This document shows, in pieces, positions 27,366 through 34,755 of a stretch of DNA of 64,000 bases (positions are counted from its first letter, which is position 1; the number at the start of each line of letters is the position of its first letter). Source of the DNA: FEN-1279 sp964400285 (GTDB lineage Bacteria > Bacteroidota > Ignavibacteria > Tepidaquicellales > Tepidaquicellaceae). The notes below the pieces were generated by a model. The model ran no database searches and had not been told where the DNA came from. It saw only the letters and a program-made list of their open reading frames with translations. Both the position numbers and the translations under genes were made by a program. The stretch spans positions 1 to 64,000 of the forward strand of contig CAYNTK010000003.1 in the NCBI GenBank assembly GCA_964400285.1, given 5' to 3'.

Positions 27366-27796
27366 TTAAGATTTATTTTAATATATAACTTTGTTCCTTT
27401 TGAAACTTCTGATTCAATTATAAATTCATCGGAATTATTCTTAATGTTTGGTAATCCCAAACCTGCACCAAATCCCATCTCCCTAATTTCTTCTGTTGCT
27501 GTTGAATATCCCTCCTGTAATGCAAGCTCGATATTTTCTATACCCGGTCCTTCATCTTCTAATACTATTATTACTTCCTCGGAAGTAATTTTAAAATCGA
27601 GTATCGCTTCTTTTGCATACATAATTACATTCATTTCAGCTTCATAACAGCATATTGAAACTTTATAAACTACTTCCGGTCTCACTCCTATTTCTTTCAA
27701 TATCTTTTTAATTTTTACTGATACTGAACCTGCATTTGCAAAATCCCTTCCAGTAATCTTAAAAGTTTTATTATATAGTACTTCCTGTTCCATCAT
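27362..27796 (-). CDS. RsbW/SpoIIAB-like anti-sigma-type ATPase
   Basis: 144 aa GHKL ATPase of the anti-sigma-factor class. The N box (CCYEAEMNVIMYAKEA), the EDEGPGIENIELAL segment and GFGAGLGLPNIKNNSDEF are visible. Such proteins act as serine kinases or switch proteins that bind partner proteins. No sigma factor or STAS antagonist is nearby, so the partner is more likely the DRTGG or [FeFe]-like protein. It overlaps the upstream DRTGG gene by 26 bases and the downstream gene by 4, indicating tight coupling. Confidence 0.85.
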   Translation of the reverse strand: MMEQEVLYNKTFKITGRDFANAGSVSVKIKKILKEIGVRPEVVYKVSICCYEAEMNVIMYAKEAILDFKITSEEVIIVLEDEGPGIENIELALQEGYSTATEEIREMGFGAGLGLPNIKNNSDEFIIESEVSKGTKLYIKINLN

Positions 27797-28154
27797 CTGT
27801 CTTCTGAAAAATATCTTTTCCTCTTAATCCTGCAGAATAAAGTATTCCGCATGTTTCGAACAAATGCTTTTCTGTACTTAGCATTGGAAGATTTTTTTCT
27901 TTCGCATTTTTAATTAATTCAGATGATGGCTCTTTACCGGATACAAACACTATTCCCCGTAAATCCATAATTTCTGCAACTTGAATCACTTGTTGATTTA
28001 CTAATCCCGTTATTAACAAAGAACCAATCTTACAGGACTTTAATACATCACTCATCATATCTGTAGCATAACAGTATTCAATTTCTTTATCGAGTAATTC
28101 CTTTCCCGTAAGATTTTTACATTCAAGTATATTTTCTATATCTCTTAATAGCAT
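27771..28154 (-). CDS. DRTGG-domain protein (first copy)
   Basis: 127 aa. The DRTGG-like core reads YCYATDMMSDVLKSCKIGSLL and continues ITGLVNQQVIQVAEIMDLRG, with a C-terminal tail FETCGILYSAGLRGKDIF. It is probably a ligand-binding regulatory module. It starts one base after the HdrA N-half gene ends and overlaps the RsbW-like gene by 26 bases. The pair DRTGG plus HATPase is repeated further on as DRTGG, PHP, HATPase, so the operon carries two related regulatory sets flanking the [FeFe]-like gene. Confidence 0.85.
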   Translation of the reverse strand: MLLRDIENILECKNLTGKELLDKEIEYCYATDMMSDVLKSCKIGSLLITGLVNQQVIQVAEIMDLRGIVFVSGKEPSSELIKNAKEKNLPMLSTEKHLFETCGILYSAGLRGKDIFQKTDDGTGSTI

Positions 28155-28155
28155 T

Positions 28156-29013
28156 CTATTTTTTTTCGTTTATTAGTTTATCTTTATCGAAAATAATCTG
28201 TCTTCTTGACGGAAATTTCGTAGCTGGACAATGACTCCAACACTGCCCACAACCTGTACATTTATCTGTATCAACATATCTCGCTCTTTTCTTAATTTTA
28301 ACTTTAAAATTGCCAAGATAACCCGAAACCGATACGACTTCACTCCAAGAATACAATTTTATTGTATCCCTATGACCCACCGAAACCATTTTAGGTGTTA
28401 ATATACATGCAGAACAGTCTAACGTTGGAAATGTTTTATCGAAAACGGCCATCTTACCCCCAATTGAAGGCTCTCTTTCAACTACATATACATTATTACC
28501 TGAATCAGCAATCTCTAATGCTGCCTGAATACCTGCGATTCCTGCTCCAATTATTAGCGTATCAGGATTGAGTTTGGCTTTCTTAACTTCAAGTGGAGCT
28601 TGAAATGCAACTCTACTTACAGCTGCATGTGCATGTGCCTTTGCTTTTTCTGTTGCTTTGATTTTGTCGTCATGGACCCAAGCACAATGCTCCCTTATAT
28701 TTGCCATCTGAAAAAGAAATCTGTTTATTCCAGCTTTTTCACAGGCATTTCTAAAAGTCAATTCGTGCATTAAAGGTGAACATGCTGCTACTACTACCCT
28801 GTTTAATTTATGAGTCTTTATTGCATCTTTAATTAAATCCTGTCCGGGATCTGAACACATAAATTTATAATCTCTCGACAAAACAACATTTGGAAGTTTT
28901 GCAATATAATCTCTCACCTCAACAACATTAACAACCGAAGATATGTTAACTCCACAGTGGCAAATAAAAAAACCAGTTCTTACTTCAGGATTTTTTTGCT
29001 CTTCTTTAGCCAT
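28156..29013 (-). CDS. N-terminal half of HdrA (FAD domain and first ferredoxin site)
   Basis: 285 aa, less than half of a normal HdrA (about 650). It has the N-terminal Cys motif FFICHCGVNISS (Cys18, Cys20), CSPLMHE, the Rossmann FAD motif GAGIAG (156-161), VERE, and the TLDCSACILTPKMV segment. It ends just after one [4Fe-4S] motif (Cys252/255/258/262). The rest of HdrA is encoded 6.5 kb downstream, fused to NuoG-type domains. The two pieces abut without obvious overlap, so they probably assemble in trans into the flavin-bifurcating HdrA unit. HdrB and HdrC genes are immediately upstream. Confidence 0.9.
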   Translation of the reverse strand: MAKEEQKNPEVRTGFFICHCGVNISSVVNVVEVRDYIAKLPNVVLSRDYKFMCSDPGQDLIKDAIKTHKLNRVVVAACSPLMHELTFRNACEKAGINRFLFQMANIREHCAWVHDDKIKATEKAKAHAHAAVSRVAFQAPLEVKKAKLNPDTLIIGAGIAGIQAALEIADSGNNVYVVEREPSIGGKMAVFDKTFPTLDCSACILTPKMVSVGHRDTIKLYSWSEVVSVSGYLGNFKVKIKKRARYVDTDKCTGCGQCWSHCPATKFPSRRQIIFDKDKLINEKK

Positions 29014-29046
29014 AATATTTAATTTATCTTTTTATAAACTTTGTTT

Positions 29047-29919
29047 TTATTGATGCATCAATGCACCATTTATTTTTATTGTATCTGTCAAATTTTTATC
29101 TATACCAAGTTCTGAATCTGTAAATCCAAATGCAAGACCGAGAACTTGTGTGAAAAATAATATAGGTAAATTATGATTTGTATTAAAAGTTTTATTTATT
29201 TCATCTTGATATGCTTCGAGATTCATTTGGCACAAAGGACACGTCGTAACGATACAATTGGCTCCATTTTTAATTGCACATTCTATTATTTCTTTCGAAA
29301 GCTTTAACGCTACATCTTCATAAGTCGTCATTAGCATACCACCACAACATTTCACTTTCATCGGGTAATAAACATTTTCTGCACCTAAATAAGAAAATAA
29401 ATTGTCCATTGTCATTGGTTCTTCCCTATCATCAAAATCTCTTTCAGGTCTTACTATCTGACAACCATAATAGTTGGCTATTTTTAATCCCTCAAGTGTA
29501 AATTTTGCTTTCTCTTTTATTTTCTCAAGCCCTATATCATTTATTAAAACATCGAGAGGATGTCTAACCTTAACACCAAGATTATAACTCAACCCACCTT
29601 CCTTTAAACACTCATTAACTTTCTCTTGTAGTTCTGGTAGCTCTTTCATATATCTATGTGTTTTAGCTAAAATTGTAAAACAAGAACTACAAGGTGCTAC
29701 TAAATCTCTTTTATGCTTTTCTGCTATTGCAAGATTTCTTGCCGAGATTGCAAATCCTACAACCTCTTTTACTGACATATATGCAGTTGCTCCACAACAA
29801 TTCCAATCTTCAAGTTCAAAAAGTTTACAATCAAGATGTGAAAAAACTTTTTTCATTGAATCATTATAACTGCTATGTGCTGACTCTAAACTGCAACCCG
29901 GATAATATGTATATTCCAT
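29047..29919 (-). CDS. hdrB: Heterodisulfide reductase subunit B-like (CCG domains)
   Basis: 290 aa, the expected length. Two Cys-rich CCG domains are seen: TYYPGCSLE, NCCGATAYM and CSSCF in the first; YYGCQIVRP, VKCCGGMLMTT and CPLCQMN in the second. They would bind the pair of non-cubane [4Fe-4S] clusters that cleave disulfides in HdrB. A bacterium of this kind is not expected to make coenzymes M and B, so the substrate is unknown. The gene lies between hdrC (10 bases) and the HdrA N-half (33 bases). Confidence 0.93.
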   Translation of the reverse strand: MEYTYYPGCSLESAHSSYNDSMKKVFSHLDCKLFELEDWNCCGATAYMSVKEVVGFAISARNLAIAEKHKRDLVAPCSSCFTILAKTHRYMKELPELQEKVNECLKEGGLSYNLGVKVRHPLDVLINDIGLEKIKEKAKFTLEGLKIANYYGCQIVRPERDFDDREEPMTMDNLFSYLGAENVYYPMKVKCCGGMLMTTYEDVALKLSKEIIECAIKNGANCIVTTCPLCQMNLEAYQDEINKTFNTNHNLPILFFTQVLGLAFGFTDSELGIDKNLTDTIKINGALMHQ

Positions 29920-29929
29920 TATACTTATT

Positions 29930-30613
29930 TTATTTTTTTGATTCTAATTCGGTTTTTTTATCTACTGCTCCGTATCCTACTGCTCCTTTTAAATATTGAA
30001 CCTCCTCAACAGCTCTTGGCATGTCAAATTGCTCTGCTTTTTTAATAATTTTTTGAAAATTCTTTAAGTCTTTTATTTTTGACGGCATATATGCTATTCT
30101 TTTCCTTTTTGCCATTCTTAATCCTAAAGGCATAAAACTAAATAACTTAAACGGATTCGTTTTTAAAAAATAATAAACAAGCAACCTTGCTTCATGAAGC
30201 CTTCCATACGAATTCATTATTTTTACAAAAGACTGTGATAAAGAATAAACAGGAAAATTTGGTGGATATATATTTTTTTCCATTGCAAGCCTCTTTAAAG
30301 CATAAATTATATCCGTAACTTTTATTAAAGCAGGACATCTTGTTTGACATGCATAACACGATGCACAAACCCATATAGATTTACTGTGTAATAGTGTTTC
30401 CATATCTCCTGCTCTAAATAAAGCTATAATTTCTCTTGGAGATATATCCATTGCATAAGAAACCGGACAAGAACCCGTACAGGTGCCGCATTGAATACAA
30501 GATTTAATTTTTTCACTATTTGGTATTGCTTCAAGTTGTCTTAAAAATGAAGCCCTTAAATCTTGTTCTTTCTGTGATAACTTTCCCGGAACTTTAATAT
30601 CAACAATTTTCAT
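29930..30613 (-). CDS. hdrC: Heterodisulfide reductase subunit C-like 2[4Fe-4S] protein
   Basis: 227 aa. Two [4Fe-4S] motifs are present, SCIQCGTCTGSCPVS and WVCASCYACQTRCPA, followed by a helical C-terminal region of about 130 residues. HdrC passes electrons from HdrA to the catalytic HdrB. No membrane anchor of the HdrDE type is present, which fits a soluble HdrABC assembly. It is placed 12 bases after the maturation protease gene and 10 before hdrB. Confidence 0.92.
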   Translation of the reverse strand: MKIVDIKVPGKLSQKEQDLRASFLRQLEAIPNSEKIKSCIQCGTCTGSCPVSYAMDISPREIIALFRAGDMETLLHSKSIWVCASCYACQTRCPALIKVTDIIYALKRLAMEKNIYPPNFPVYSLSQSFVKIMNSYGRLHEARLLVYYFLKTNPFKLFSFMPLGLRMAKRKRIAYMPSKIKDLKNFQKIIKKAEQFDMPRAVEEVQYLKGAVGYGAVDKKTELESKK

Positions 30614-30625
30614 AATATTATTTTT

Positions 30626-31240
30626 TTATGTTATAATCTTTTTTGTATAATTATTATTAATTAGTTCTTCACTAATATTTTGTTCGTTCATTTCAACATC
30701 ATAATAATATCTTAAATCTTCATCAGTTCTGATTTCTTTAAATCTTTTCATATAAGAACCAAAATCATCACTGATTATATTCTTACTATATAATAACTTA
30801 ATTATTTCTTTTGAACATCTATTAATGCTTTCCCTAATCTCCTTCGATAAATCTTCGGTAATATTATTATTGTTTTCTATTTCTACTGCAAGAATATCTA
30901 TATCATTAGGCATTTTTTCGTTTAAAGATTCAGCAAGCTTTAATGCGGTTATAAAATTAATATCATGGTAAGAATTAAGTCTAAGTGTAGGCAGTAAATC
31001 TGATACTTTTAGATGATGAATATTACCTGCTTTTATTTTACCTGTCTTTATTGAATCAACTATTATTACATAATCATAACCTCTTAAAATATCAATAATC
31101 CTGAAACCACCCCAAGAGGTTTCTTTTATATCAATTTGATTCACATTCTTCAGATGCTCTTGCAAATATCGAACAATAATGATTCCTATTCCATCATCAT
31201 TCAATATCGTGTTTCCCATTCCTAATATTAATGTTTTCAA
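30626..31240 (-). CDS. [NiFe] hydrogenase maturation protease (HyaD/HycI/FrcD type)
   Basis: 204 aa. The N-terminus LILGMGNTILNDDGIGIIIV carries the conserved Asp that contacts nickel. Further conserved elements are the VIIVDSIKTG segment and the HDINFITAL motif, which has the second ligand set. It should remove the C-terminal peptide of the hydrogenase large subunit after nickel insertion; the MvhA here has 26 residues beyond its last ligand. The last 45 residues are an extension beyond the usual family length of about 160. It is the second gene of the operon, 33 bases after the Rrf2 gene. Confidence 0.92.
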   Translation of the reverse strand: MKTLILGMGNTILNDDGIGIIIVRYLQEHLKNVNQIDIKETSWGGFRIIDILRGYDYVIIVDSIKTGKIKAGNIHHLKVSDLLPTLRLNSYHDINFITALKLAESLNEKMPNDIDILAVEIENNNNITEDLSKEIRESINRCSKEIIKLLYSKNIISDDFGSYMKRFKEIRTDEDLRYYYDVEMNEQNISEELINNNYTKKIIT

Positions 31241-31273
31241 AAGTTTAACTTTGAAATTAATAATTTTTTTTCA

Positions 31274-31690
31274 CTATGGATTCATCTTTGCAATTACATC
31301 TAAAGTCATTTTTTCATAGAATGCTGTAATCTCATTCAAAATGTATGAACATTTATCATATAAATTACATTGAGGATTATTTTTACATTTTTTATCCCAA
31401 CCAAGTACACATTTATCTATTGTCTGAACTCCATCACATAATTTAATTATATCCATTAATTTAACCTTTTTACTGTCAACAACCATTGTAACACCACCAT
31501 TACGACCTTTTTTTGATACTATCCAATTCGTATTATTGGCTAAATCCTGGAAGATTTTATGTAGATAGGCACAAGGAATATTTGTCTTTTCAGATATTTC
31601 CTTTACAAGCAGATAATCTTTTTTTTGTTTATTTGCTCCTAAATATGCAAGGGCTCTTATTGAATATTCACAGTATTTTGAATACAGCAT
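31274..31690 (-). CDS. Rrf2-family Fe-S-type transcription regulator
   Basis: 138 aa. The winged-helix N-terminus (SKYCEYSIRALAYLGANKQ, KEISEKTNIPCAYLHKIFQ, SKKGRNGGVTM) is typical of the family. The C-terminal part has Cys in DKCVLGWDKKCKNNPQC, with a further Cys in LYDKC, placed like the cluster ligands of IscR and NsrR. It probably senses redox state, iron, NO or O2 through an Fe-S cluster. As the first gene of the hydrogenase operon it is a likely autoregulator. A 20-bp palindrome 119-138 bases upstream of its start is the best operator candidate. Confidence 0.9.
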   Translation of the reverse strand: MLYSKYCEYSIRALAYLGANKQKKDYLLVKEISEKTNIPCAYLHKIFQDLANNTNWIVSKKGRNGGVTMVVDSKKVKLMDIIKLCDGVQTIDKCVLGWDKKCKNNPQCNLYDKCSYILNEITAFYEKMTLDVIAKMNP

Positions 31691-31782
31691 TACGAGTAAT
31701 AAAGGATAAAAAGACCTTTTTATAATTTTTAGAAAATCGTAAATTATATTCTTAAATTCAAGTGTATTTTTTAAATATATTG

Positions 31783-31828
31783 CAAATATAATATTTACAA
31801 TAATTTAAATGTATAAATTTTTATACAT
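31783..31828 (-). promoter_or_regulatory. Candidate promoter and palindromic operator of the hydrogenase operon
   Basis: On the minus strand, TATATTTG (31790-31783) matches the Bacteroidetes -7 motif TAnnTTTG. Just upstream lies the palindrome ATGTATAAATTTTTATACAT (31809-31828; 9-bp arms), where the -33 element would be. No clear TTTG -33 motif is seen. Transcription from here would give a leader of roughly 85 bases before the Rrf2 start. Confidence 0.5.
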
Positions 31829-31856
31829 ACTTAAATTGGTATGGTATAAACAAAAA

Positions 31857-31887
31857 AAAGTAAGTTATACATCGTATAACTTACTTT
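31857..31887 (-). terminator. Rho-independent terminator of the two-receiver regulator gene
   Basis: A perfect 14-bp stem (31857-31870 with 31874-31887) encloses a 3-base loop. On the minus strand a run of T follows the hairpin directly. It lies 23 bases after the end of the response regulator gene and separates it from the Rrf2-led operon. Confidence 0.9.
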
Positions 31888-31909
31888 CAAATATTTACTT
31901 TAATAAATT

Positions 31910-33067
31910 TTATGCTAATGCTTCTAAAGCAACTTCTTTTAATTCTTCGGGTGTGAATGGTTTTGGAATAAATTGGTATGCACCAAGTTTTGTAGCTTCA
32001 ATTGCTTTTTCAATTGAACCAAAGCCTGTTATCATAATTACAGGTGTATTCGGATAATTTGCCTTTATAGATGTTAAAACATCCATTCCATCTTTTTTAG
32101 GCATCTTTAAATCTAAAAATATCAAATCATATTTATTATTCTTCATCTTCTTTTGTGCAACTTCTATATCAAATGCTTCTTCTACGTTGAAGTTTTGCTT
32201 CGTTAAAATCCTTCTCACACTGTGACATACTATAGGTTCATCATCTACAACAAGTATATTTTTTCTTGCTTCTGCATTCTTTCCAAATAGTGCTGCTCTC
32301 GGAAAATCAGACCTATCCATACAATCCAAATAATCACTTCCTATTTCACTTTCAACTTCACTTAAGTTAAATGGCATATCAGCATCAATTAAACCTTCAT
32401 AATTCATTGCTGCATTTCCTCTCTTCAACATAGCTTTTTTCTCTCTTTTTATTTCTGCACATTCACCTTTACATTCTTTCTTTGTTTTTAAATATATTTT
32501 ACATTCTCTTGCACCTTTTAAGCAATAAGATTCGGATATATGTGTTGCAGTAGTAGGGATATCTGAACGAGTTAATTTATCAGTAAATTCTTTTGAGGTT
32601 GCTTTTTCAACTTCAGACTCGCTAAATGGCATATCAATATCAATTATATCATTCTTTTTGTCTCCATCATCTTCTTCTTTTTTATCAATTGTTTTTTCTT
32701 TCCTTAATTCTATTGCCTTTTGAACTCTTTCTACTAATTCATTCGGAGTAAAAGGTTTCTGAATGTAATCTAATGCACCAAGCTTGGTTGCTTGAACTGC
32801 TGACTCGATTGTTGCATAACCGGTAATAACAAGTACATCTATTTCAGGATAATATTTTTTTACGAGTTCAAGTAATTCCATACCGCTAATCTGTGGCATC
32901 ATTAAATCTGTTATAACTATATCGAACTTCTCGTTCTTTATTTTTTCAATTGCATCGGTTGCATTAAGTGTATTCTCGACTGAAAAGCCTTTACGCGATA
33001 ATATCTTTTTTACACTATCGCAGATTGTTGATTCGTCATCTACTATTAAAATTTTTTCTGTAATCAT
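31910..33067 (-). CDS. Two-receiver response regulator with a Cys-containing repeat linker
   Basis: 385 aa. Receiver 1 (residues 1-122) has Asp54 and the usual TGYAT and QKPFTP motifs. Receiver 2 (268-385) has Asp319, ITGFG and PKPFTP. No DNA-binding or enzymatic output is present. The linker holds a duplicated motif, IDIDMPFSESEVEKA (142-156) and IDADMPFNLSEVESE (227-241), each ending in RSD(I/F)P. Between the copies are four Cys (182, 189, 199, 203; CKGEC) that could bind an Fe-S cluster or zinc. It is placed between the NtrC-type regulator and the hydrogenase operon and has its own terminator, so it may be a phospho- and redox-responsive adaptor for this system. Confidence 0.88.
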   Translation of the reverse strand: MITEKILIVDDESTICDSVKKILSRKGFSVENTLNATDAIEKIKNEKFDIVITDLMMPQISGMELLELVKKYYPEIDVLVITGYATIESAVQATKLGALDYIQKPFTPNELVERVQKAIELRKEKTIDKKEEDDGDKKNDIIDIDMPFSESEVEKATSKEFTDKLTRSDIPTTATHISESYCLKGARECKIYLKTKKECKGECAEIKREKKAMLKRGNAAMNYEGLIDADMPFNLSEVESEIGSDYLDCMDRSDFPRAALFGKNAEARKNILVVDDEPIVCHSVRRILTKQNFNVEEAFDIEVAQKKMKNNKYDLIFLDLKMPKKDGMDVLTSIKANYPNTPVIMITGFGSIEKAIEATKLGAYQFIPKPFTPEELKEVALEALA

Positions 33068-33193
33068 TTCTTTTATTCCTTATTTTTATATTTTTAAATT
33101 TTTCTTTTAACTTGATTTGCTTATATAGCAACAACTTCTGTGCCAATTCTTTTTCTGCAAAATTTTACTAATTTATCGTAAAATTAAAAGAAG

Positions 33194-33213
33194 GTGTATA
33201 AACTTATATACAC
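33194..33213. promoter_or_regulatory. Palindrome related to the hydrogenase-operon operator
   Basis: GTGTATAAACTTATATACAC has a core, GTATAAACTTATATAC (33196-33211), that matches the core upstream of the Rrf2 operon (31811-31826) at 14 of 16 positions. It lies about 130-145 bases upstream of the two-receiver regulator start. This suggests one transcription factor acts at both promoters. Confidence 0.5.
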
Positions 33214-33281
33214 TTTTAATTCATTATTTCAGAAAAACTATTTTTATAATTATTAGTTCGTGGTTTTGGATATTTTTTATG

Positions 33282-33299
33282 TGCATATATTTTTATGCA
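33282..33299. promoter_or_regulatory. Second palindrome of the same type
   Basis: TGCATATATTTTTATGCA; the 16-base core matches 13 of 16 positions of the Rrf2-operon palindrome. A partly matching half-site, ATATGCAC, follows at 33313-33320 and is an inverted copy of GTGCATAT at 33281-33288. It is located between the NtrC-type gene and the two-receiver regulator gene. Confidence 0.4.
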
Positions 33300-33357
33300 G
33301 GTATATAAAATAATATGCACTATAAAAACGAAATGTAATTATTGTGATTACAGTAGT

Positions 33358-34755
33358 TTATTTGTCTTCTGGCTTTTTTATCCCGTATTTTTTCATTAAT
33401 GCTTGAAAATTCGACCTCTGCATACTAACATCTAATGCTGCCTTGGATATATTCCAATTATTTCTAATAAGTGCCTCTGTAACAAAAAGCTTTTCGATTT
33501 CTTTTATTGAGGTCTCCTTAATTTGTCTTTTAAAATTATTCAGGTCATATATATTTTTAGGTAATACTGTACTATTTATTGTTTCGGGTTTAAATAAAAC
33601 CGATGAAATATGCACTGATTTTATTTCATCCCCTTCAACTAAAATTGTAAGACGTTCAACAATATGTTCAAGTTCTCTTATATTTCCAGGCCAATGGTAA
33701 TTTTGAAGCATCTCCATTGCCTCTATGTTAATAGCTGGTATTTCTTTTTCAAGCTTTTCGCTGTATTTCTTCAAAAAATATAATACCAACTCTGGAATAT
33801 CCTCTTTCCTCTCTCTCAATGATGGAAGTTTAATTGGAAAAACATTTAACCTATAATATAAATCTTCTCTGAATTTACCCTCGCTAACTGCTTTAGTCAA
33901 ATTTTGATTTGTCGCAAATATCATTCTAACATCAACTTTTTTAACTTGTGTGCTACCAACAGGTATAAACTCTTTTTCCTGCAATACTCTTAATAGGCGT
34001 GCTTGTGTATCTAATGGTAGATTCCCAATTTCATCTAAAAAAATCGTACCTTTATCCGCCGCTTCAAATACTCCTTCTTTATCCGATATCGCACCAGTAA
34101 AAGAACCCTTAACATGACCAAAAAGCTCGCTCTCGATTAAATTCACTGATAAACTCGATATATCTATTGGAAAAAACTTGTTTTGTTTTCTCAAACTTTT
34201 TCTGTGTATCGCTCTTGCAGTGAGTTCTTTTCCCGTTCCACTTTCACCTAATATTAGCACAGTGCTATCCGTCGGGGCAACTTTACTAATTAAATTATAC
34301 ACTCTCACTATGCTTGGACTTTTTCCTATTATTCCTTCAAAACCTGATATATTAGAATAATTATATTCTTCCGTTGTAATCTTTATCAAATTTCTTTTTT
34401 CAAGCGCTCTATTCAAAACCGTAAGTATTTCAGAAGGAGTAAACGGTTTCGGTAAATAATCAAATGCTCCATATCTCATAGTTTCAACCGCAGATGCTAC
34501 CGTTGCATAACCTGTAATTACAACTACCATTATATCGGGAAATCTTTGTTTTATTGCCTGTAGAACTTCCATCCCTCCCATTTCTGCCATTTTTAAATCT
34601 GTAAATACCACATCGAATGGTTTTTCCTCGAGCATCTTTAATGCTTGATTTCCGCTTGTGGTATAGGAAACGTTATGTCCAGCTTTGAGAAATATTTTCT
34701 CGCAACTCTGACATATTACTAATTCATCATCAATTACTAAAATATTTGCATTCAT
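33358..34755 (-). CDS. NtrC-family sigma-54-dependent response regulator
   Basis: 465 aa. An N-terminal receiver (DVVFTDLKMAEMGGMEVL; TGYATVASAVET; PKPFTP) is followed by the AAA+ sigma-54 activator domain, with Walker A GESGTGKE, the loop GSFTGA (canonical GAFTGA with one substitution), and RLNVFPIKLPSLRERKEDI. A C-terminal Fis-type helix-turn-helix (NNWNISKAALDVSMQRSNFQ) completes it. Its start shares one base with the stop of the upstream histidine kinase gene, so the two form a cognate pair. Target sigma-54 promoters were not found near the hydrogenase genes by eye. Confidence 0.95.
   Translation of the reverse strand: MNANILVIDDELVICQSCEKIFLKAGHNVSYTTSGNQALKMLEEKPFDVVFTDLKMAEMGGMEVLQAIKQRFPDIMVVVITGYATVASAVETMRYGAFDYLPKPFTPSEILTVLNRALEKRNLIKITTEEYNYSNISGFEGIIGKSPSIVRVYNLISKVAPTDSTVLILGESGTGKELTARAIHRKSLRKQNKFFPIDISSLSVNLIESELFGHVKGSFTGAISDKEGVFEAADKGTIFLDEIGNLPLDTQARLLRVLQEKEFIPVGSTQVKKVDVRMIFATNQNLTKAVSEGKFREDLYYRLNVFPIKLPSLRERKEDIPELVLYFLKKYSEKLEKEIPAINIEAMEMLQNYHWPGNIRELEHIVERLTILVEGDEIKSVHISSVLFKPETINSTVLPKNIYDLNNFKRQIKETSIKEIEKLFVTEALIRNNWNISKAALDVSMQRSNFQALMKKYGIKKPEDK

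Noticed and set aside
19918..29013. HdrA split as a frameshift or assembly error
   Set aside because: The halves are separated by eight intact genes and the second half has its own N-terminal NuoG-like domain.
33128..33145. Sigma-54-like promoter on the minus strand (TGGCACAGAAGTTGTTGC) upstream of the two-receiver gene
   Set aside because: The GG to GC distance is three bases longer than the fixed sigma-54 spacing, so it should not function as such.
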